A stretch of 64,000 bases of DNA from Sutcliffiella tianshenii (GCF_016908565.1 NZ_JAFBED010000003.1:434001-498000), one strand, 5' to 3'; positions 52,871 to 61,607 are shown, counted from the stretch's first letter. The notes: generated by a model not told the origin, from the letters alone. Translations and numbers: made by a program.

Positions 52871-52901
52871 GGGAGCAGCCGGAACCGTCCCTAGTGCTTC
52901 C
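52871..52901. repeat. REP-like short palindromic repeat
   Basis: Read on the minus strand it gives GGAAGCACTAGGGACGGTTC, then GGCTGCTCCC, a slightly expanded copy of the unit seen in the first 11 kb. More degenerate relatives may lie at 53948 and 54137. Confidence 0.7.
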
Positions 52902-52923
52902 ACAATTCAGATCGGAAATAATT

Positions 52924-53877
52924 TCACTCTATTTTAAGAACAACCTTCCCCTTTGTCCGTCCACTATCAACATGCCTATGAGCCTCTGCAATTTCATTTA
53001 AAGTAAAGCACTTTTCAATTACAGGTCTTAATATTCCTTCTTCCATAAGCGCTCGTAAAAGGTCCAAATCACTGCCGTTTGGCTTTGCAAGATGAATCTT
53101 AGCCTTCTTACTACCTATGACAGAGCCCATCATTAGTTGAATTGGATGATACTTGGGGTAGAGTGGATGTTCTGTTATATAAATTCCCTTTTCTGTTAGA
53201 GAGCGCAAGCAACTGAAAAAGGTCCTCTTTCCGACAGCATCAAGTATTACAGTGTATTTTTTTCCGTTGTGAGCAAAATCCTCTTGGGTATAATCAATGA
53301 CATGGTGAGCCCCTAGATCTCTAACCCACCCAATATTCGATGTACTACAAACGGCTGTGACTTCAGCCCCGTAGTATCTGGCAAGCTGAACAGCAAAGTG
53401 TCCCACTCCCCCCGATGCACCATAGATTAACACTTTATCGCCAGCTTTTATCTGTGCGACATCCCGCAATGCTTGTAAAGCTGTCTGAGCGGCACATGGT
53501 ATTGCAGCTGCCTCCTCAAAAGTTGAGTTGTTTGGCATAAGGGCAATAACATCTTGCCTTGGGCAGACATATTCAGCATGTGAGCCGACACAACTTCCAA
53601 AAACAGAATCGCCAACCTTGAATTTCGTTACATTTTCACCTATGGCTTCCACTGTACCCGCAACGTCTATTCCCAGAATCTGCGTTTTTGGTTTTGTAAG
53701 TCCATTCTCTATTCTGGTAGGTAAATACCCTTTTCGAAATAGATTGTCATATTGATTTACCGAGGCGGAGACCACCCTAATTAATACTCTATCTTCATCT
53801 TTGATGAACGGCTTATCAACTTCACTGATCTCCATTACTTCAGGGGAACCATAGGATTTATAAGTGGCTGCTTTCAA
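52924..53877 (-). CDS. Quinone oxidoreductase-like MDR protein
   Basis: A 317-residue zinc-independent medium-chain dehydrogenase. Features are the N-terminal catalytic fold (QILGIDVAGTVEAIG, FKVGDSVFG), the NADPH-binding loop in IYGASGGVGHFAVQLAR, and the family ending GRTKGKVVLKI. No structural-zinc cysteine cluster is present, which places it with quinone/enone reductases. The TTG start has AGGAGG eight bases upstream. It is transcribed alone, with no obvious partner. Confidence 0.9.
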   Translation of the reverse strand: MKAATYKSYGSPEVMEISEVDKPFIKDEDRVLIRVVSASVNQYDNLFRKGYLPTRIENGLTKPKTQILGIDVAGTVEAIGENVTKFKVGDSVFGSCVGSHAEYVCPRQDVIALMPNNSTFEEAAAIPCAAQTALQALRDVAQIKAGDKVLIYGASGGVGHFAVQLARYYGAEVTAVCSTSNIGWVRDLGAHHVIDYTQEDFAHNGKKYTVILDAVGKRTFFSCLRSLTEKGIYITEHPLYPKYHPIQLMMGSVIGSKKAKIHLAKPNGSDLDLLRALMEEGILRPVIEKCFTLNEIAEAHRHVDSGRTKGKVVLKIE

Positions 53878-54199
53878 AAGTTTAACCTCCTAGTAATGAT
53901 CGAATTGTTAGTTACTTATAAACATCGACAATTAACTTGAACCTGCCTGAAAGCAGAAGGATGGTCCTCAATGCCTCTTTACAATAATTCCTGGCTATCT
54001 CCTTTTTTATCAATTAACTATCCGCCTTAGTGGTAAGTACTATGCTTATAAAAGTACATTATGCTGTACGAATCACTCATGATTAAGTTTCACTTACGCC
54101 AATATTAAGTTCCATTTATGAAACCTGATTTCAGCTTGGGAAACAGCCGGAACCACCACTGTTAAGAAAACCTTGAAAGCATTTGGCAATCGGGGCTTG
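53878..54199. other. Intergenic region without a recognised gene
   Basis: Contains two degenerate relatives of the REP-like unit (near 53948-53976 and 54137-54160) and no supported reading frame. Confidence 0.4.
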
Positions 54200-54445
54200 T
54201 TAGACTAATTTTTTCACTTCTTCAACCCATCAATCAAAGACATCATCAGGTAGATGTTCGCCATCATTTGAATGCTATAAAAAAATTAAAAAATCAAAAA
54301 CATACATTTTAGGTTCATATCAATATATAAAAATTTCATCCGCTATATTCTCGACATACCAAATAGCCACGATATCTATTTGTAATACTTAAAAGTAATC
54401 CTCAATACCTTCACTTACTAATATCCATCGTATATGGTCCTCCAT
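54200..54445 (-). pseudogene. Small decayed gene with several in-frame stops
   Basis: One minus-strand frame of 82 codons from the ATG at 54445 reads as coding-like pieces (MEDHIRWILVSEGIEDYF, VLQIDIVAIWYVENI, YEPKMYVFDF, GEHLPDDVFD, WVEEVKKLV) separated by TAA, TGA, TAG and TGA. The continuous frame and protein-like composition suggest a gene dead from point mutations. It lies just downstream of the DUF5662 gene and may once have belonged to its transcript. No family recognised. Confidence 0.4.
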
Positions 54446-54472
54446 TTCTGTATTATTTCCCCCTATTCTCAC

Positions 54473-54937
54473 TTACATCAGTTTATCCTCTTCTCTTTTT
54501 CTCAGCATGATTAACTCCAGCTCCCTTTTAGAATCAGGATGCAAAACGAGCTTATCGGTAAGATCTAATTTTGATTGTTTCACCTTTCTCCCCCACTTCC
54601 TGGAGAATGAACGCCAATCACATACCATTTCAATTAAGTATTTTCTAGGCATCGGCAAGGCAGTTTTATTTTGAGGATCTACAACCCAGTACTCTGCATG
54701 ATGCTTATTTTTATTTTGGTGGTGTAGCCAAGCGTATTTCCATATCATTTCATCTTCAGCACTCAGTTCTCCATCCGAGAAGAATTTTTTAGCATAAGGA
54801 AAAAATTCTTTAGGGGAAAATTTCGATATATCATGAGTTATCCCTTGGATGTATAACCCTTCCTTCCAACATTCTACTAAAACATTCAATTTGTGATTAA
54901 GGATATAAAGGAAATTCCTCCAACATGCTTTCAACAT
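54473..54937 (-). CDS. DUF5662-family protein under a T-box
   Basis: A 154-residue protein matching DUF5662: an N-terminal helix, THDISKFSPKEFFPYAKKFF, and WLHHQNKNKHHAEYW, which supply a cluster of His and Asp residues suggestive of an HD-like metal site. Function is unknown. The ATG at 54937 has GGGGGAG upstream. It is the first gene after the T-box terminator at 54979, which would make its expression depend on a particular uncharged tRNA, an unusual control for this family. Confidence 0.8.
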   Translation of the reverse strand: MLKACWRNFLYILNHKLNVLVECWKEGLYIQGITHDISKFSPKEFFPYAKKFFSDGELSAEDEMIWKYAWLHHQNKNKHHAEYWVVDPQNKTALPMPRKYLIEMVCDWRSFSRKWGRKVKQSKLDLTDKLVLHPDSKRELELIMLRKREEDKLM

Positions 54938-54978
54938 AAACATTCTCCCCCTTCATTGTTTGGTTTCTTTATACAAAT

Positions 54979-55262
54979 AAAAAAATCCCACCCCCAAGAC
55001 ATTAAATGTCTTGGGGACGAGATTATTTATCGTGGTGCCACCCCAGTTTGTTAATATGTCACCATATTAACCTCTTCAGGTACAGTTACTTATACCCTAG
55101 CTCTAAAACAGGAGCTCCTGTCACAATATCCCTTCAATTAAGTTCCATTGTGCTGCTTAGAGGCTTGGTTCAATAAAACATACTTACTCCTTTTCAGCAT
55201 CCGGAGCTCTCTGTAAAGAATTAATTTTATCTACTCTTCTCTTCATCGCAATTATAATTTTT
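54979..55262 (-). promoter_or_regulatory. T-box riboswitch leader
   Basis: Read 5' to 3' on the minus strand: a Stem I start GATGAAGAGAAGAGTA with its AGUA element, the distal AGAGAGCTCCGGATGCTGAAAAGGAG hallmark, a specifier loop with GAA-CCA at 55166-55171, then the T-box core GGGGTGGCACCACG (55031-55044) and a terminator CCCCAAGACA/TGTCTTGGGG with TTTTTTT (54979-55016). Placing the specifier after GAA gives CCA (Pro); shifting by one or two gives ACC (Thr) or AAC (Asn). The C after TGG predicts a G discriminator base, which fits Asn better than Pro, so the cognate tRNA is unresolved. Confidence 0.88.
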
Positions 55263-55400
55263 AGTTTTTTATATAGTATCAATGTAGAGATTTGTTGTAA
55301 AGGCATAATTTTCTGTATTCTTAGCTATTCATTATGGTCCGAAAAATAAGCTCTGAACCTTGTTACAGGATTGCGCCCGTTAGTTAAATACTTAAATATA

Positions 55401-56015
55401 TCAATTAATAGTTTCCATTTGATTTACTATTTTATCCACTATTCTCTCTATCAGTACACTTAACTCTTCTTCTGTATTAAGAATAAACCAATCCTGTCTT
55501 CTTGCAGCTTTCTCAAACCTTTTAGTAGATTCTATCTGATCTTGAATATTACTAATTACGAGACTTCTTAATCCATCTGCTCTAGTTATTGCACGGTTTA
55601 ATGAAACTTCAGGATTACAAACAGTAGCAACAATTATGTCTGGCTGAATAACATTGTTCTCTAAATTTATTAATAGACATTCTTCGAAATTATGAAAAAT
55701 ACGAAAAACTGCATCGGATGGGAACCATCGATCAATAAGAATGATATCTGCACAACTTTCTTTTACATATTTATTTCCGATTTCCTGACGTCCTCTGGCT
55801 AGTAATTCTAATAAATTTGCTTCAACCTTTTTATTCATACTATTTTTATTTAACCTGAGTAACTCTTTACTTTTCTCACGAAAGGGATCAAGTTCTTTTT
55901 CCACCAACACTTCAATAGAAAATTCCTTACCAAGCTTGTCAGTTACACCATTAATTAAAGAAGATTTCCCAGTCCCTTTTGGACCATCAAACGAAATAAA
56001 CAAGGGCTTTTTCAT
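55401..56015 (-). CDS. dTMP-kinase-like P-loop nucleotide kinase
   Basis: A 204-residue P-loop kinase with SFDGPKGTGKSSLI (Walker A), the DRWFPSD motif near residue 118 in the position of the DRY/DR-S motif of thymidylate and deoxynucleoside kinases, and an RAITRADG lid-like arginine segment. It probably phosphorylates a nucleoside or nucleotide. The ATG at 56015 shares a base with the stop of the reductase-like gene (TGATG), so the two are coupled. As last gene of the operon it may supply or consume the product of the reductase-like enzyme (inference). Confidence 0.8.
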   Translation of the reverse strand: MKKPLFISFDGPKGTGKSSLINGVTDKLGKEFSIEVLVEKELDPFREKSKELLRLNKNSMNKKVEANLLELLARGRQEIGNKYVKESCADIILIDRWFPSDAVFRIFHNFEECLLINLENNVIQPDIIVATVCNPEVSLNRAITRADGLRSLVISNIQDQIESTKRFEKAARRQDWFILNTEEELSVLIERIVDKIVNQMETIN

Positions 56016-57610
56016 CAATTCATTACCTCTATAGGTTGAGATAGTAATGATTTGTCTCTATATATCATAAAGCCGAGAAGACCTTTTTTATAAGCTAAGT
56101 TTATCCAACTTTCAATATCCTCTACAGTGGTTGAAAAGGAACAATTTATTGTCTTGCTAATACCTCCATCAATATGTTTTTGAAATGCTGCTTGAACTTC
56201 AATGTGTTCTTCGGGCTTAATTTCTAGAGCTTTAGGGAAAAGCTCCGCAATTTCATATCCAAAGATATCGTAGAGTTCTTTCCCATTTATCAAATCATTC
56301 TTTACTTTCTCAGGATCTAATTCTTTCATTACTGCATAATGAGCAATTACTGGATCTAGTATAAACATCTCATCATTCATGATGTTTTGTTTAGTAACAT
56401 AGCCATTTATCGGCTCAATCCCGCTGCTAGTATGCACGAGTAATGAAAGGGTGGAAGTTTGAGCAATCGCAACTAATAAAGCGTTCCTCTTTTTATATGA
56501 ATCCTTAGGATGGAGAGCTGGATAACTTCCTCGTTTCTCTGAAAGTCTTGAGGACTCTTCGTTAGCCGCATCCATCAGCAACTTACTAATCTTCTCTGCA
56601 ATTTGTACAGACTCCATTGATCCATACCGAATCCCTAATAGAGCAAGCAAATGCGCATAGCCCATTAACCCTATACCTATTTTTCTAGTTGAAAGAGTAT
56701 TCCTTTGCAATTGGGGAGAGGCATGGTCATGTATATCGTGCATACCGTCAAGGAAACGGACTCCTGTTTTCACGACACACGCAAATTTCTCCTCGTCAAA
56801 ACTATAGCCATTTCTTGTTTGCTTTAGGAATTTCACCAAATTAATCGATCCTAATAACCCTGATTCATCTGCAGCAAGGGGGGACTCCCCACAAACATTA
56901 GCAGCAAAGGGTGTATCCTCCTCAAGCGATACATTTGGAATTTTATCAACAAAAAGAATAGCCGGTTGACCAGTTTTATGAACCGATTCCGCAACCATTC
57001 TTAATCTCTCTAAAGCCCAAGGGTCCTTTGAGTTGTATTTCTCCATAAAAGTTTCAGAGATACCAATATTTAAATTTGTAACTTTTGTATGTCCTGCTTC
57101 ATCTAAAATCGCCTTCATACCAGGATTTTCTATTGAAATGGTTACAGCATTTGAAGCCGGTCTTGGTCTTCCAGCTTGATGATTAACTGTATCCTCATCA
57201 AACACTTTAATAAAATTTTGAATCTTAGAGGACTCTTTGATGTGTTCTAATGAATAGCCTATGCCACCCATCCCATCATGTACTTGCCTTGCGACTTGTA
57301 AAAAATCATCTATAGGCTTTCGAGCATCTAGAGAATAACATGCGAAGATTTTTCGTTTTTTTTCTGATATATTCACCATCAATGGGCTATTAGGTAGAAA
57401 TTCAGAAGCCTCCAGAACTTGACGAATTTCTATCAGATATGCTTCTTTATCTTTTTCACTGTATAATTCTTCGGCTTGATTGGCTGCATCTACGATTCTA
57501 TTAATAAGACCTTTCCAACCTTCGGTTAGGTGACGATGCAATATCCTTTCACTTAATTTCGGAAAAAAAGGACTATTTTCTGGTGTTGCAAGTGAGTCTA
57601 TAGAATTCAT
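56015..57610 (-). CDS. Class-II-like ribonucleotide reductase homologue, redox Cys missing
   Basis: A 531-residue RNR-barrel protein. The thiyl-radical site is FAANVCGESPL (Asn238, Cys240, Glu242). An N-terminal redox-type cysteine is present in FACYSLD (Cys91). The partner that normally lies in ESCNLGSINL is replaced here by ESGLLGSINL (Gly251). The C-terminus, TTVEDIESWINLAYKKGLLGFMIYRDKS, is like B12-dependent NrdJ, yet there is no terminal cysteine pair and no glycyl-radical RxxGY. It is shorter than housekeeping NrdJ (700 or more). It is followed by the kinase and preceded by a radical-SAM activase-like gene 16 bases upstream. GGAGGA precedes the ATG. Confidence 0.85.
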   Translation of the reverse strand: MNSIDSLATPENSPFFPKLSERILHRHLTEGWKGLINRIVDAANQAEELYSEKDKEAYLIEIRQVLEASEFLPNSPLMVNISEKKRKIFACYSLDARKPIDDFLQVARQVHDGMGGIGYSLEHIKESSKIQNFIKVFDEDTVNHQAGRPRPASNAVTISIENPGMKAILDEAGHTKVTNLNIGISETFMEKYNSKDPWALERLRMVAESVHKTGQPAILFVDKIPNVSLEEDTPFAANVCGESPLAADESGLLGSINLVKFLKQTRNGYSFDEEKFACVVKTGVRFLDGMHDIHDHASPQLQRNTLSTRKIGIGLMGYAHLLALLGIRYGSMESVQIAEKISKLLMDAANEESSRLSEKRGSYPALHPKDSYKKRNALLVAIAQTSTLSLLVHTSSGIEPINGYVTKQNIMNDEMFILDPVIAHYAVMKELDPEKVKNDLINGKELYDIFGYEIAELFPKALEIKPEEHIEVQAAFQKHIDGGISKTINCSFSTTVEDIESWINLAYKKGLLGFMIYRDKSLLSQPIEVMN

Positions 57611-57626
57611 GATTTTGTTCCTCCGA

Positions 57627-58196
57627 TTAATCTTTTACCATACTATTTAGTAATTCTTTATCTGGATAACCTGAAATGGTAATGACCCCGTCTTCGTCTA
57701 TTTCGACTTCACAATAATTTGCATCGTCGAGCTGATAGTGTGCATATCTGTCCGTGTTAAAAATAACCTTTTGATTACTGGAACCGCGCCATTGCAGGTG
57801 GGTATTACGTAATTGGATGTCATATCTACCACATACAATGATATCTGCTAAATCCAGCAGTTCCTTTTCTTCTTGTTTTTTCAGTTCATCCAATTCAAAT
57901 CCTGTATACAAAAAGATGGAAAGTCCCATAGCCTTTACTGTCTTACAAAGTCTCAGTAGATCCATAGCTTGGTGCATAGGCTCTCCGCCTAACAGGGTGA
58001 TACCCTCTATATCTGCAGTCGATTGAATATCGTTCAACAAAAAATCGACGGAGATCATGCTTTTTTCTTCTGCGGACCACATATTGGTATTCCAACAACC
58101 AACACAACCTAATGTACACCCTTGTACCCATATTACATAACGATTTCCCGGTCCGTAAATAGTGCTTGTTCTTTCCACATCATGGATATTTAACAT
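57627..58196 (-). CDS. NrdG-like radical-SAM / 4Fe-4S protein
   Basis: A 189-residue protein. GCTLGCVGCWN gives a C-x3-C-x2-C cluster motif (Cys27, 31, 34) for a radical-SAM 4Fe-4S centre; LLGGEPMHQ is the SAM-binding GGE motif. Size and ordering match the activating enzymes of anaerobic RNR (NrdG) and glycyl-radical enzymes. Its place directly before the RNR-like gene implies that it activates or works with that protein, although the latter lacks a glycyl-radical site. The ATG has AAGGA about 13 bases upstream. Confidence 0.87.
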   Translation of the reverse strand: MLNIHDVERTSTIYGPGNRYVIWVQGCTLGCVGCWNTNMWSAEEKSMISVDFLLNDIQSTADIEGITLLGGEPMHQAMDLLRLCKTVKAMGLSIFLYTGFELDELKKQEEKELLDLADIIVCGRYDIQLRNTHLQWRGSSNQKVIFNTDRYAHYQLDDANYCEVEIDEDGVITISGYPDKELLNSMVKD

Positions 58197-58214
58197 CGTA
58201 TTAAATCGTTCCTT

Positions 58215-58832
58215 TTAATAAATTCTTTTGACAAGTTCAAGTTTCAGTTTTCCATTTACCTGTTTTTCTTTTACCTTATAACCCATTGCTTTTGCCTTAT
58301 CATATACCTTTTTTTTCTGAGATTCTACATACTGACGTTTTTCTTCATCAATTCTTGATCGCCTTGCCTGTTCTTGAGAAACCATTTCCACATCAAGATG
58401 AACCTGCTCCACTGAATCAACAACTGGTTGATTTTTCTCAACTTGCTCTTGATACCGCTTGCGGATTTCCTCTTGTTCACTACGGATGCGATTTTTCAAT
58501 TCCTGCTTTTGTTCTTTCTCTTCTTGCTCAGCTTGTAAACGTAATTGATTTATTTTCTTCTGAAGGACTTTTTTCTTGTGAGATTCATTTACTGTTCTAT
58601 ATGCTTCTGTTAACCGATTTTGATACCCTATTGTTATTTCATCACTATCACCAATTAAAACGTACCGTCCACCACCTATACGAATCAACTTTGCATCATA
58701 GAAGGAGTTTGATTTTGATAGTATGTGAATGATGTGCCCTTCTTCTTTTATTGTTTCACCCATTCTTTGCAAGGCTTCCAATACCAATTCTTTGCTTATT
58801 AAAGGGAGGACCGTTTTTACCCTAGCGCTCAT
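58215..58832 (-). CDS. DUF1257 (Ycf35-like) protein with coiled coil
   Basis: A 205-residue protein. The N-terminal ~75 residues (ISKELVLEALQRMG, YVLIGDSDEITIGYQNRLTEAY) and the C-terminal AKAMGYKVKEKQVNGKLKLELVKRIY fit DUF1257/Ycf35. The middle (about 78-180) is a Gln/Glu/Lys-rich coiled coil. DUF1257 is usually found with DUF2997 and an AAA+ ATPase; here DUF2997 is the gene just upstream, and any ATPase would lie past the right edge. ATG with AAGGTGA upstream. Function of the family is not established. Confidence 0.78.
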   Translation of the reverse strand: MSARVKTVLPLISKELVLEALQRMGETIKEEGHIIHILSKSNSFYDAKLIRIGGGRYVLIGDSDEITIGYQNRLTEAYRTVNESHKKKVLQKKINQLRLQAEQEEKEQKQELKNRIRSEQEEIRKRYQEQVEKNQPVVDSVEQVHLDVEMVSQEQARRSRIDEEKRQYVESQKKKVYDKAKAMGYKVKEKQVNGKLKLELVKRIY

Positions 58833-58837
58833 TTACT

Positions 58838-59041
58838 TCACCTTCTGTTACTAATTTTTGTCGTGCGATTATTTGAACTTGTCTGATAATATTCACCAGT
58901 TTTATCAACAGATTCAATTTCGGCAAGATCCTTCAACAATAGTTCAAGCTCGGTGAGACACGCCTCTCCTTTTATTCCATGTGTTTCTGCTACTATTTCC
59001 CCATCTTCAGAAAATTCGATTACAACCTTTACTTCCCTCAA
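58838..59041 (-). CDS. DUF2997 protein
   Basis: A 67-residue protein with the DUF2997 pattern: an opening strand VKVVIEFSEDGEIVAETHGIKGEAC, where IxFxxDGxIxxExxGxxGxxC is characteristic, and an end with GEYYQ. The TTG at 59041 has AAAGGGTG seven bases upstream; it starts four bases after the stop of the PLD-like gene and ends five bases before DUF1257 begins, so the three are one transcript. Function unknown. Confidence 0.78.
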   Translation of the reverse strand: MREVKVVIEFSEDGEIVAETHGIKGEACLTELELLLKDLAEIESVDKTGEYYQTSSNNRTTKISNRR

Positions 59042-59045
59042 TTCG

Positions 59046-61595
59046 TCACACCCTTTCTGCAACTAGTTCCGCATTTAATCGAAGAGCTTCACTTTCCCCT
59101 TTTTCAAGTTCTCCCCAGTTCCGGATAGCTAACTGTCGTTGTCCCGATGCGAGATACAATGTCCCTACGGATGGTAATATTTCATTTGGCGCTTTGGAGT
59201 GATAAGCTTTCAAAGTTACTATTGCCTCTTTCTCAGTGGTTTTACTTTTCTTCTTTTTATTTCCTAAAACAGACTTGAGGCTTTCATCCCCTTTGTTCCC
59301 AGAAGATGGTGGCTGATATTTAAACGTGCTGCCAAGCTTCACAATTTCTTCTTGTACCTTTTTCTTATCTCGGATTAACTCTTCAATTTTTTTATCTTGC
59401 TTTTTCAACTTATCTGTAATGGAATGATGTATAAGGTTTAACTCAAGGGTTAACTTGTTGATAACCAATTCACTCTCTTCAATTGTTGTTGACTGTTCTA
59501 AATATTTCTCCTCTACACTCTTGTCGATTTTCTTGTCATAGGTAAATAAGGGATTTTTCACTAGTTGAATCTTTATGTAAGTGAGTAAGTCTTTCTTTTC
59601 TTTAATCTTCGTACTATTTAGGATATCTTGTAATGTTTGGGTAGCATTAAACTCTTCTTTCAGTGCCTTTTCCAATTTAGAAATGATTACATTATATACT
59701 CTATCGATTTTATTTTTTTTCGTGCCAGTCAATTCCTTTATACCATCATCCAATATGGAAAATAGTTTTAAAACTTTATTTTTAGTCCTTAGAGATTTTA
59801 ATTGTACCTGGTTTTCTATTTCAAACTCTTCAAGAACGGATATTAATTCCTTATTTCTTGCTTCGGCTTGTATCAATTCTTGCTCTCTTTCTATGAAAGA
59901 ATCCGTATTATCCGAGCTGATGTTGGATTTTTCTACCTCTAGTTTAGTAAGTGATTTTTCTATTTCCTCTATCTGTTTTTCAAGATTAGCTTTCTTGTCG
60001 TTCCATTTCATTTCTTGTTCATTTTCTTCAATCCTTAGGTCAATTTCATCTTTTGTAACAGTTAACTCTTCTACCCATGTATTCGCTTTATCTACACTTC
60101 TCTTCCAAGCTTCTAATGTAAGTAAATCAGTTTTTTCTAGCTCTTCTGTTAATCGATCTATCTCCATAATTAAGTTCTTTACTTTCTGGTTCTTGCCCAG
60201 GAAAAAGCGTGTGAGTTTAAACGATGATAGACCAGTTAATGATTTCTGTTTTTCTTCTGAATATTTTGCTAGTGACTTTAATTCTGCTAAGTGTTTTACA
60301 AACGAATTTCTTTCGCTTTCCCAGTTGCTATAAAGCGAATCAATTTGAGCTTTGGAGCTTCTTATTTTCGGAATAACAGTCCAGGTATATTTTGCAGATT
60401 TGATATAGCCCTCTGACTTTAAATCAGGTCTAACATTTTGATCCTTTAAATCCCTTAGAGAAGGTGCCGTCCACTCACCTAGATTCACTTCACTATAATC
60501 CTTAACATCGAGCACTTTATCTTCTGAATAATCCACACTTGTACCTAGCAACACCAAAGGAGACTCTATTTCCCCTAATTTCTTTTCACTGAAGTATTCC
60601 CAATGGCTCATCTTTTGGTACGATTGCAGAACAGAGAATATCATCTCTACGTCATGATTGCTTAACCTTAACCCTTGGAATTTATTATTGTATATTTCCC
60701 CTTTGTATATCGGGGAATTTAGTAATATCCCTTGTTCTCTATCTACAAGGACTATATCGTTCCCCACTACGTCATAGCCGAAAATGAAAGCACCGTGTTC
60801 AGCAAGAGATTGAACAAACGGGTGATTTTTTCTTTCCAATTTGATATATAAACTAACTTTTAGTCCGAAACGCATCTTTTCAATTAGGATAGGTAACCAT
60901 TCGGGGAAATCATTGACTCCGCTAAGCAAGAGTGTTATTTCATGAGTTGCACCTTCAATGTAACCTTGGACAACTTCACCTATGGAAGGGTGTGTATCAC
61001 GTCCATATACCAATGATGTATTTTCAACTAGAGGATAAACATCAAAAGGCGGCTCCATTATTTTGGTAGGGTTGTCGATTTGTTCACTAGTCATATATTC
61101 ATGATCGGCACTCTTCCAGAAATTCCATATGAAATATTGATATGCCTCTTTCAATTGGACTGATGAAAGTTGTATGAATACTTTTAACGGATCATCTGTT
61201 GTTAAAGCGGAGGCACTCGCTACAAATCCACTATCACGTCCTGACACTCCCGGATCAAACAAAAAGATATTACCACTTATTGCATTTCCTGAACGAATAA
61301 GTGCTTTCCCAACGATTGTATCTTTATATATGGGATAGAGCTGGTCACATAATAAATAAACCCGTACACCCCTTCTTGTGGCAGATTGTAAGGCTTGCAA
61401 TAGCTCAACAGGTAGTTCCTCAGCACTCATTATGCAAATAACCTGAGAAGTATAAGTTATTTTTTCTAATAAGTCCTGGTTGTTCGATTGAAATTCTGTT
61501 GTCGTCTTTTTCTTTTCCCATATGTGATGAACGGTTTGATCTATATAAGAAACCTCTTCGGTTAGCGTTATAGGATTGATATTTGTTTGCGTCAC
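59046..61595 (-). CDS. PLD-like N-terminal domain plus long coiled-coil protein
   Basis: An 849-residue protein. Residues of about 1-180 resemble a phospholipase-D-type nuclease fold (ICIMSAEELPVELLQAL...RRGVRVYLLCDQLYP, then IFLFDPG, GFVASASALTTDD, FWKSADHEY), but a clean HxKxxxxD motif is not visible, so activity is uncertain. A second half-domain follows (LVYGRDTHPSIGEVVQGYIEGA). Residues of about 410-760 are a long, nearly continuous coiled coil. The tail (ILPSVGTLYLASGQRQLAI) is a short basic end. The GTG start has GAGGTG seven bases upstream. Stops four bases before DUF2997 starts. Confidence 0.7.
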   Translation of the reverse strand: MTQTNINPITLTEEVSYIDQTVHHIWEKKKTTTEFQSNNQDLLEKITYTSQVICIMSAEELPVELLQALQSATRRGVRVYLLCDQLYPIYKDTIVGKALIRSGNAISGNIFLFDPGVSGRDSGFVASASALTTDDPLKVFIQLSSVQLKEAYQYFIWNFWKSADHEYMTSEQIDNPTKIMEPPFDVYPLVENTSLVYGRDTHPSIGEVVQGYIEGATHEITLLLSGVNDFPEWLPILIEKMRFGLKVSLYIKLERKNHPFVQSLAEHGAFIFGYDVVGNDIVLVDREQGILLNSPIYKGEIYNNKFQGLRLSNHDVEMIFSVLQSYQKMSHWEYFSEKKLGEIESPLVLLGTSVDYSEDKVLDVKDYSEVNLGEWTAPSLRDLKDQNVRPDLKSEGYIKSAKYTWTVIPKIRSSKAQIDSLYSNWESERNSFVKHLAELKSLAKYSEEKQKSLTGLSSFKLTRFFLGKNQKVKNLIMEIDRLTEELEKTDLLTLEAWKRSVDKANTWVEELTVTKDEIDLRIEENEQEMKWNDKKANLEKQIEEIEKSLTKLEVEKSNISSDNTDSFIEREQELIQAEARNKELISVLEEFEIENQVQLKSLRTKNKVLKLFSILDDGIKELTGTKKNKIDRVYNVIISKLEKALKEEFNATQTLQDILNSTKIKEKKDLLTYIKIQLVKNPLFTYDKKIDKSVEEKYLEQSTTIEESELVINKLTLELNLIHHSITDKLKKQDKKIEELIRDKKKVQEEIVKLGSTFKYQPPSSGNKGDESLKSVLGNKKKKSKTTEKEAIVTLKAYHSKAPNEILPSVGTLYLASGQRQLAIRNWGELEKGESEALRLNAELVAERV

Positions 61596-61607
61596 TGATA
61601 CACACCT

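Noticed and set aside
59581-60333. A 250-codon plus-strand open frame
   Set aside because: It is antisense to the coiled coil of the PLD-like protein; Ser/Phe-rich composition is the usual mirror of Glu/Lys-rich coding DNA, and it has no ribosome site.
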